From positions 1 to 16,551 of the forward strand of contig JAQTRH010000008.1 in the NCBI GenBank assembly GCA_028711925.1: 16,551 nt of DNA, given 5' to 3'. The stretch is from Candidatus Nanoarchaeia archaeon (GTDB lineage: Archaea; Nanobdellota; Nanobdellia; Woesearchaeales; CG1-02-33-12). The notes beneath the pieces were generated by a model. The model was not told the DNA's origin. It did no database searches and saw only the letters and a program-made list of their open reading frames with translations. Of the stretch, positions 1 through 8,100 are shown in pieces. The translations under genes and the position numbers were made by a program. Numbering within the stretch: the stretch's first letter is position 1; each line of letters begins with the position of its first letter.

Positions 1-3000
1 ACAGGTTATGGTGAGACAATCTGCGTTATTGATTCAGGCGTTGACTTCAACCATACGAATTTAGGTGGAGGATGGGGAAACAAGGTTATTGAGGGTTATA
101 ATGCGATAACAGATCAAGAATGCAGTGATAACCCATTAGCATGCATTGATGATACAGCGAGCAGCCATGGAACCCACGTTGCAGGTATAATAATCTCAAA
201 TCATAGTCAATATAGAGGTGTTGCTCCAGACGCAAATATTGTTGTCGTAAAGGTACTTGATTCTTTAGGAGAAGGCGAAACTTCAGATGTTATACAAGGA
301 ATTGAATGGTGCGTTAACAATGCATCATACTTTAATATTTCAGTTATAACAATGAGCCTTGGTGAAGATAGCCATTACAATTCCTATTGTGATGATAATT
401 ATCCTCTGATTGCAAGCGCAATTAATTCAGCTTTTAACGCAGGGATTACAGTTATTGTTGCAGCAGGAAATAATTACTCCAGCGAAAAAGGTATAACTTC
501 TCCTGCATGTATTGAAAATGCAATACCTGTTGGAGCAGTTACATCAGAAGATGTGATTGGTTTCCAGAGAGGGGATATCCTCGATTTGGTTGCACCTGCT
601 TACAGTATACATTCAACGATCAGGAATGACGGATGGAATGATAAGACAGGAACATCAATGTCAACACCACATGTAGCTGGTGCAGCTGCCCTAATAAAAC
701 AGTTTGTGAGATTAAAAAATAATACAGATATATCTCCTTCAGAAATAGAGAATATATTGGATTCAACAGGAAAAGAGGTTGATGATACTTTGAACACAGG
801 AAGAAATTACTCAAGAATAGATGTTTATGCTGCTATAATGGCTATTGATGATGATTATTCTCCTTTATTACCAATGGAAGACCCTTATCCATACTATAAC
901 ATAACCAACTGCACTGAGCTTCAAAACATGAATAATAACTTATCAGCAGATTATAGATTGGCCAATGACATAGACTGCTCAGACACAATAAACTGGAACA
1001 GCGGAGAAGGATTTATTCCAATCGGAAACAATACAGAAGGTTATAGGTTCTCAGGCACACTTGATGGGCAGGGCCATAAGATAACAGGGCTTTACATAAA
1101 TCGTTCATCTATTGATTGTCAAGGATTGTTCGGCTACATAGACTCAACAGCAGAAATAACAAATGTTTCACTTGAAAACGTAGACATTACCGGACATGGT
1201 GATGTAGGAGGGCTGGTGGGTTATAATGATTATGGCACTGTAATCAATTCTTATGCTATGGGGGATGTGACTGGCTCTTCATATTATGTAGGGGGACTGG
1301 TGGGTTATAATAATCGTGGCACTATAAGCAATTCTTATGCTACAGGGAATATGACTGGCTCAGAGTATGTGGGGGGGCTGGCGGGTGATAATTATCGTGG
1401 CACTGTAATCAATTCTTATGCTACAGGGAATGTGAATGGCTCAATTGATGTAGGGGGACTGGTGGGTTATAATGATTATGGCACTGTAATCAATTCTTAT
1501 GCGACAGGGAATGTGACTGGCTCTTCATATTCTGTAGGGGGGCTGGTGGGTTCTAATAATCATGGCAATGTAAGCAATTCTTATGCTACAGGGAATGTGA
1601 CTGGCTCAAGTGATGTAGGGGGACTGGTGGGTGATAATTATGGTGGCACTTTTAGCAATTCTTATTACAATTTCAACCAGACAAAAATAAATGAAGAGAA
1701 TGTAATTACAATTGGCGCAATATATGAAGATGATTTCAACTCATGGGTTGGTATAAGAGAGCCGTTTGATGCTTCTGATTATTTGAATATTGATGGAGAT
1801 TATTATCTGATAAAGAATATAAGTGATTTCAAGCATTTATTGAAGCTTGGGCAGAACTCTTCATTTAATTATAAGCTAGAAGAAAATCTTGATTTGGCAG
1901 ATGAAAAAGATTTTTTCATCTCATATTTAGCTGGAGAGTTTGATGGAAATAATAAAACAATACAAAACCTTAATTTCAATTACTCTTTTGTATCTAGTGT
2001 AGGATTGTTTGGCTATGCTGGTACTGGCTCGGAAATAAAAAACATTGGACTGATTGATGTTGATGTGACTGGCTCAGATTATGTAGGGGGGCTGATGGGT
2101 TATAATTATTATAGCACTGTAAGCAATTCTTATGCTATGGGGAATGTGACTGGCTCAGATTATGTAGGGGGGCTGATGGGTGATAATGATTATGGCACTG
2201 TAAGCAATTCTTATGCTACAGGGAGTGTGACTGGCTCAAGTGCTTCAAGTGCTGTAGGGGGACTGGTGGGTCATAATAATCGTGGCAATTTAAGCAATTC
2301 TTATGCGACAGGGAATGTGACTGGCTTTTTAACAGTAGGGGGACTGGTGGGTCATAATAATCGTGGCACTGTAATCAATTCTTATGCTACAGGGAATGTG
2401 ACTGGCTCTTCATATTATGTAGGGGGGCTGATGGGTGATAATGATTATGGCACTGTAATCAATTCTTATGCTACGGGGAGTGTGACTGGCTCAAGTGATG
2501 TAGGGGGATTGGTGGGTCGTAATGATGATGGCAATGTAAGCAATTCTTATGCTTTGGGAAATGTTTATACTGGTGGAGGATTAGGGCGATATCACGGCGG
2601 TTTTGTTGGAGGAAATTATCAAGGTATAATAAACAATTCATATTCAAAATCTTATGTCGAGTCAACAAATGCTGATTCAGGTGGTTTTGTTGGATATGTT
2701 GATACTGGTGGTTCTTATTCTGATACAAATAATTTCTGGGATAATGAAACAAGCAATAAATCAACTACAGCTGGAAATGCAACAGGCAAGACAACTGCGC
2801 AGATGAAAAGTATAACAACTTTTAATGATACTTCTACAGAGGGATTGGATGAATCTTGGGATATTGTACTTATCCGGGATTATGATAATGAAACTTGGTA
2901 TATACATGATGGAACTGATTATCCAAAGTTGGGTTGGGGATACATAAATACAATTCCAACACAGCCAAGTTTAACAACCCCTGCAAACAATTCTTATTTA

Positions 3001-5001
3001 AACTCAATAAATATGACATGGAATGAGTCTGATGATATTAATGGAGATACAGTCTATTATTATGTTCTTGTTAATGGAACACAAGCTTGCTATACAAATA
3101 ACCTAAACTGTTCATACAATCCTTCAGATGGTTTTTACCAATGGAATGTAACTCCTTACGATGGTTTTGGGAATGGAACAACATCTGAATCATTTTTCTA
3201 CACTTATGATACAACTCCTCCTTCTTATTTAAATTTCGGAAAAAACAACTCATTTGTTGAGGTTAATGATACTATTTTGTTTTATGCTTCATGGCAGGAC
3301 TCGATTGCAGGGCTTTCTCATTATATCTTCAGCTGGAACAACAGCGGAACAATGGAAAATGATACTGCTCAACCTTTAACATTATGGTGTAACATCACAA
3401 GAAAAGTTAACGCAACGAATAATTCTATAATCCTTTGGAATATTTATGTCAATGACAGTCTTGGAAACTGGGAAAGCATAGGAACACAAATATTTAAAAT
3501 AGGAAACCACCAACCACAAAAACCGAGTATTACAAACCCATCAAACAATTATTATACAAATACTGATGTTTCAATTAATTGGACTTCAAGCACTGATGAT
3601 GATTCAGATACAGTAAATTATTATGTTATGTTTAATGAAACTCAGGCATGCTATACCCAGGATATCAACTGTTCTTATCTTCCATTATCAAACGGAAATT
3701 ATGAGGTTTATGTTGTTCCAAATGATGGGCATGAAAATGGAACAGCATCTGATTCTATATTTGTTTATTATGATACAATAAAACCAATTATAACCTCAGT
3801 CTCATCGTCAAGCGTTACATCAAGTGGGGCAACATTAAGCGTTACAACAAATGAAAATTCAACCTGCAGGTATTTAACAAGCAACCAGGCTTACTCAAGC
3901 ATGGATTCAACATTTACAGCAACAGGAGGAACATCGCATTCAAGTGCCTTGAGCGGCCTTAGCGCATCAACATCATACACCTACTACATAAGATGTATAG
4001 ATTCTGCAGGAAATGCAATGAACTTTTCAAACTTTACAAGCTTTACAACAAGTTCGTCAGGAGGCGGATCTTCTGGAGGAAGCAGCAGCACAGGAGTAAG
4101 CACTCCTAGTTTGGATTATGAAGAAAGAACCCTTGGCACTATCGCAGCAGGCTCAACAAAGAGTTTAATCTTTTATGAATCAGAAATTTATGGAATAACA
4201 GGATTTGAAGTAAAAGCCAAGGAAAGGGTTACCAATGCAAGGATAAAAGTTGAGATTGGCTCGCTTCCTTCAGGTGCATCAAAACCAAAAGGAGGCGTTT
4301 ACAAATATATAGATATAACAGCATCAAATATAGATGATGATGAAATTGAAAGCGCGATTATAAAATTCGAGGTAAAAAAATCATGGATTGAAAGCAAAAA
4401 ATATGATTTCAATTCTGTAAAGCTGCATCGCTATAATAATAAAGTGTGGCAAGAGCTTGATACAAAAAGGATTGGCATTGGCTCAGATTACTACTTTTAC
4501 AGCGCTGAATCACCGGGATTTTCAACATTTGCTATAACTGCTGAAAAGGTATCAAGCACACCAACAGCAACTACAATAGTTGCTGAAGAAAAGGTTGCAG
4601 ATAAAAAAGAAGATACAGAAGGAAAAAAACCAGATAAATCAGATGAAACTAAAATGGAGGAAGAGAGCATGATTCCAAAATTCAATCTCCCAAATATCAG
4701 CTGGCTTAACTGGAACTGGATTATTATTGGGATAGCTGTTTTAATAATCTTTATTTTTGTTCAGGCAAAATGGAATATAATGCACATTAAGGTTGGATTA
4801 GAGTCAGAATCTATACTCGCATTAGGCGGCAAGATAGAAAGCGCAAACCAGCTCATTAAGGATGGAAAGATAAAAGAGGCAAAAAAGATTTACCTTAGTA
4901 CACTTAAGATTTATAATGGCCTTCCAGAGAAAGAGAAAAAATGGGTTTACAAGGACATTAACAATCTTTACAAAAAAATAAATGAAAAGGCAATTAAATA
5001 A
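1..5001 (+). CDS. Giant membrane-anchored subtilisin-like (S8) serine protease with GLUG repeats and PGF-pre-PGF domain, 5' partial
   Basis: The frame is open from base 1 and the protease domain has already begun, so the true start is upstream; the ATG at 352 is internal. The full S8 triad is visible: Asp (31-33, VIDSGVD), His (166-168, SSHGTHVAG) and Ser (655-657, GTSMSTPHVAG), plus the oxyanion Asn in AAGNN (469-471). Spacing is that of subtilisin. Then come a GLUG lead-in (about 895-1190), GLUG block 1 (1192-1680), a second lead-in (about 1780-2070), GLUG block 2 (2071-2571) with degenerate units to about 2760, two Ig-like domains (2953-3220, 3511-3786) around a third, an Fn3-like module (3787-4056), a Gly/Ser linker, a PGF-pre-PGF domain (4117-4551), an acidic linker, one membrane helix (4714-4776) and a 75-residue helical cytoplasmic tail. 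Many N-x-S/T sequons suggest glycosylation. It is probably an extracellular protease held at the cell surface; substrate unknown. Confidence 0.93.
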   Translation, partial: TGYGETICVIDSGVDFNHTNLGGGWGNKVIEGYNAITDQECSDNPLACIDDTASSHGTHVAGIIISNHSQYRGVAPDANIVVVKVLDSLGEGETSDVIQGIEWCVNNASYFNISVITMSLGEDSHYNSYCDDNYPLIASAINSAFNAGITVIVAAGNNYSSEKGITSPACIENAIPVGAVTSEDVIGFQRGDILDLVAPAYSIHSTIRNDGWNDKTGTSMSTPHVAGAAALIKQFVRLKNNTDISPSEIENILDSTGKEVDDTLNTGRNYSRIDVYAAIMAIDDDYSPLLPMEDPYPYYNITNCTELQNMNNNLSADYRLANDIDCSDTINWNSGEGFIPIGNNTEGYRFSGTLDGQGHKITGLYINRSSIDCQGLFGYIDSTAEITNVSLENVDITGHGDVGGLVGYNDYGTVINSYAMGDVTGSSYYVGGLVGYNNRGTISNSYATGNMTGSEYVGGLAGDNYRGTVINSYATGNVNGSIDVGGLVGYNDYGTVINSYATGNVTGSSYSVGGLVGSNNHGNVSNSYATGNVTGSSDVGGLVGDNYGGTFSNSYYNFNQTKINEENVITIGAIYEDDFNSWVGIREPFDASDYLNIDGDYYLIKNISDFKHLLKLGQNSSFNYKLEENLDLADEKDFFISYLAGEFDGNNKTIQNLNFNYSFVSSVGLFGYAGTGSEIKNIGLIDVDVTGSDYVGGLMGYNYYSTVSNSYAMGNVTGSDYVGGLMGDNDYGTVSNSYATGSVTGSSASSAVGGLVGHNNRGNLSNSYATGNVTGFLTVGGLVGHNNRGTVINSYATGNVTGSSYYVGGLMGDNDYGTVINSYATGSVTGSSDVGGLVGRNDDGNVSNSYALGNVYTGGGLGRYHGGFVGGNYQGIINNSYSKSYVESTNADSGGFVGYVDTGGSYSDTNNFWDNETSNKSTTAGNATGKTTAQMKSITTFNDTSTEGLDESWDIVLIRDYDNETWYIHDGTDYPKLGWGYINTIPTQPSLTTPANNSYLNSINMTWNESDDINGDTVYYYVLVNGTQACYTNNLNCSYNPSDGFYQWNVTPYDGFGNGTTSESFFYTYDTTPPSYLNFGKNNSFVEVNDTILFYASWQDSIAGLSHYIFSWNNSGTMENDTAQPLTLWCNITRKVNATNNSIILWNIYVNDSLGNWESIGTQIFKIGNHQPQKPSITNPSNNYYTNTDVSINWTSSTDDDSDTVNYYVMFNETQACYTQDINCSYLPLSNGNYEVYVVPNDGHENGTASDSIFVYYDTIKPIITSVSSSSVTSSGATLSVTTNENSTCRYLTSNQAYSSMDSTFTATGGTSHSSALSGLSASTSYTYYIRCIDSAGNAMNFSNFTSFTTSSSGGGSSGGSSSTGVSTPSLDYEERTLGTIAAGSTKSLIFYESEIYGITGFEVKAKERVTNARIKVEIGSLPSGASKPKGGVYKYIDITASNIDDDEIESAIIKFEVKKSWIESKKYDFNSVKLHRYNNKVWQELDTKRIGIGSDYYFYSAESPGFSTFAITAEKVSSTPTATTIVAEEKVADKKEDTEGKKPDKSDETKMEEESMIPKFNLPNISWLNWNWIIIGIAVLIIFIFVQAKWNIMHIKVGLESESILALGGKIESANQLIKDGKIKEAKKIYLSTLKIYNGLPEKEKKWVYKDINNLYKKINEKAIK
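1192..1680 (+). repeat. GLUG repeat block 1 (six in-frame units)
   Basis: Six consecutive units of about 24-28 codons follow the pattern VGGLVGxNxxGTVxNSYATGNVTGS, typical of GLUG repeats, which are predicted to form a beta-helix or stalk. Units resemble each other at the DNA level, not only as protein; for example GTAGGGGGACTGGTGGGT and AATTCTTATGCTACAGGGAA recur with few changes. This suggests recent tandem expansion or homogenisation. The last unit decays at 1660-1680. Confidence 0.88.
2071..2571 (+). repeat. GLUG repeat block 2 (six in-frame units plus degenerate ones)
   Basis: A second run of six GLUG units in the protease gene, separated from block 1 by a spacer that ends in its own GLUG lead-in (FDGNNKTIQNLNF, then VGLFGY). 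Units share long stretches of near-identical DNA with block 1. One unit (about 2230-2310) carries a short Ser/Ala insertion between the GS and VGG motifs. Two more divergent units continue to about 2760 and end in the FWDNETS...TTAQM segment that commonly closes GLUG regions. Confidence 0.87.
3787..4551 (+). repeat. Fn3-like + PGF-pre-PGF cassette, copy 1
   Basis: C-terminal extracellular cassette of the protease. The Fn3-like part contains STCRY and YYIRCIDSAGNAMNFSN, whose two cysteines could form a disulfide. It is followed by a Gly/Ser linker and the PGF-pre-PGF domain (IGSLPSGAS, SPGFSTFAITAE). A near copy is present in the next gene (8467-9219). The pair shares a 30-nt perfect match (4004-4033 with 8681-8710). 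Confidence 0.85.
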
Positions 5002-5097
5002 ACTATAATGTTATAATAATTATCAAAAAAATGAAAAACTATTTAAAGAAATAAACTTTTAATTAAAAAAACTTAACTTAAAATCATTTTATAATAA

Positions 5098-5103
5098 GAG
5101 GTG
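5098..5103 (+). promoter_or_regulatory. Shine-Dalgarno site deciding the start of the second surface protein
   Basis: GAGGTG matches the archaeal anti-Shine-Dalgarno sequence. It overlaps the GTG codons at 5101 and 5104, so those are unlikely starts, and lies six bases before the in-frame GTG at 5110. An ATG at 5149 has no such site. A possible TATA-like element (ATTTAAAG, 5041-5048) lies upstream but is weak evidence in such AT-rich DNA. Confidence 0.6.
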
Positions 5104-5109
5104 GTGTTG

Positions 5110-8100
5110 GTGGTATCTTCTTTTAAAGAAAACAGTATAAAAAACTCAATGCGATTTTTCTTGTTTTTGTTTATCCTTGCGGTTTCTTTTTCAACTGTAA
5201 AAGCAGAATTAGACATAAATGTGACCAAGACTGCATTGAATGATGTAGGTAATTTTAATGTAAATGACGTAGTTGAGTTTCAGATTATTATAGAAAATAA
5301 TGGAACCCAAAATATAACTGAGATAAATGTCACTGATAATTATAATAAATCACACTTAAGCTATATAACATCTTTTCCATCAAATACATCAAGCAACTCA
5401 ACTCATATTGTTTGTGAAAACCTTAGTTCATTTACACCACCATTACAACCAGGGCAACCCGCTTTTCTTTTCATAAATTTTACTGCCATAGCTAACGGTT
5501 CAACTGACAATTATGTTAATGTTTTTGCATCAAATGGTACAGCAATAATTGACAGACCGAGCAGTTACCAGGTTAGTGTTGGACTTGGAGGAGGACCACC
5601 TCCCGGTCCAGGAGGAGATGACTGGAATGAAGGATTGTCTGAATGGAGGTCAAGCATAGTATCACCTTATTTGGTTCAAGATGAGGCAAGGATGCTTAAC
5701 TTCAGTATATACAGGGAGGCAGGAGAACAATCATGCCTTAATAATCTTACAATAACTTTTCCATCAGATATTATATTTAATGGTGATAATTCTTCGAGTA
5801 TAGATTCTAGTAATTATACGACCAGCTCAGATTCTAACAGCATTACATGGACCGCAACAGGAGATGATTTTTTCTGCGGCTCTGGTCCTGAATACTTTTT
5901 GATAGATGTAACATCAACTGCAGATTACGGAAGCGATACATTCACTGTTAAAGGGTATACAAATGAAAGCACGCCGAATGATGAAATAGAGTTGACTTTT
6001 TTTACAACAACAACATTTGAGTATAATGGGACAGTTTATGATATAGATGGTTCTCCTCTTCAAGGAGCTGTTGCTTCCCTTACTGTTTTAAGCTTTGGAC
6101 AGACAGGAGATATTTCAGTAGGAACCTTTGAAGACACAACAGATTCAAATGGTATCTTTAACATAGAAGATGTTCCAAGCCTTGGTGCATCATTTGATGA
6201 AGATGAGGGATTTAGCGGTCCAGGAGGGGAAGAAGGGCAATTATTTTACAGATTAAGCGCAGCTCATTATAATGATTCAGAAAATCATTATGCAATGTAC
6301 ATAGGTCCTAGCCTGCCTGAGATTCCAGAACCTGAATTAAGGTCTGAGTGGGGATTAAACGAACCTGAGATATATTTAAAACATGCTGTAAGCTTTTATA
6401 TAACAGTTGAAGGCAGGGATTACAAATCAGGTCCTGCTGAGGAATTCAAAACAAATCAAAGCGTATGCAATGAAACAGACGGATGCCTTGATATTGCATT
6501 TAACTGGACAAACATAGGATTTAGCTACGGACTTAAAGATAAAACATTAGGATATTCTGTTTCATCAGAGCATACTTCATCTTTAACAGAAAAATATATT
6601 GCAGCACCCCTTAACAGAAATTACTCATTGATGGTATTCCCGGAGGCATCATTCCCTATATATATTGACTTTGTTAATATCCAGCAAAATTGTAGTGAGG
6701 GGGGCACAGACATCAGCGTAACAGGAGTTACTGCAACATGTACAATAACTCATGGAACTTATTTTATCAATGCAACTGTAGCAGCAGACCAGAATATAAC
6801 ACCCTTAACAGGTTATATAAATCAAACACAAGGTTCATTTGATGAGATGTGGATTGTTCCTTATATGTTAGGAGGAGGAAATATGCTTTTTGACCAGGAT
6901 ACACTTCCATTTAACCTGGGACAGATGATGAGATGGCCAACAAATAATACTCAGTATGATGACTCATATAATAAAACAAGTGGTGAATATTCTATTTACC
7001 TCCCAGCAACACAGGCACACTCAGATATAATGCTTATGGCTTTTGCAAGAAAAGGCAGCAACTACTACCATGATTTATATAAGCTTTCTTTAGAGGGAAA
7101 GTCACTTGGAATATCAGAACTTAACTTTACATTGAAACCATTAATTACAGGAGGAACATACAAATCAATAACATCAAATAACATATCAGCTGACTGGAAC
7201 CAGACAACTGTAGTAAATACAACAGCAGTTCAGTTTAATCTTGTAAGCAATGGAAGTTTATTAGAAACAGAAAGCTCATTTGTTGAGATGAAACTCGAGA
7301 CAAACAGCATAGAATATATGAGAATGACAAATGCCCAGAACGGGGCATTTACATTTCCTGTTATTGATGGAGGGGGAATAAAGAAACTTACAGTATACTC
7401 CCAAAGCTATGCTCCTGTCTCAACACCAGTCAGTTCAGCTGTTTTGAGTGGTGTAGAAAGTACAAATACAATAACGTGCAACGGCGGCATATGTAATATA
7501 ACCTTATCAAGATTTGATACCTTTGATCCAAACAATCCTGAAGAAGAAATAGATATCAGAATAGACTTCTATAAATCAAACTCAACATGCGATGTTCCAA
7601 ACCCTCCTGAAGGATGCAGCATGATGGGTGATGGAGATGAGGGAATGGATAAAGAGGGTTTTTCACCATTAAAAGCAATACTAATGGGTGATATAAGCTT
7701 AAGAATAACAAGCGGAAACATATCTGTGCATTATGTGAAAACAGATTTGCTTGCCTCAGGTCCGCCAGATGCAGCATTCTCCCAGGATTTCAATGGAAGC
7801 GACTCAAGCGCAGTATGGAAGTTTGGAAGCAGCGGTCCTGAGATATATGACTATATACTAATAAGCATGCCATACTCAGAAGTTGTAGAAAACAACCACA
7901 TAAAAATGAAGATACCTTTGCTTTATGATAATGACTTTGAGGAAGTTTGGAACAGCGCAGACAATAGCACTAATGATTTAAATGAAACTGATTACAGTGA
8001 TTATTTAAATAATCCATATGAGAACTATCTAAATGGAACAGGCGTTAGCTGTTCTCAAACAGACGAAGACCTTTCGAGCGGGTTGTGTTATAAAGACACA

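Noticed and set aside
352..354. ATG as the start of the subtilase gene
   Set aside because: The frame is open back to base 1 and codes for the catalytic Asp and His motifs, so the gene begins before the window.
1192..2571. CRISPR-like or satellite array
   Set aside because: Repeats keep the reading frame, have no unique spacers of constant length and encode the GLUG protein motif.
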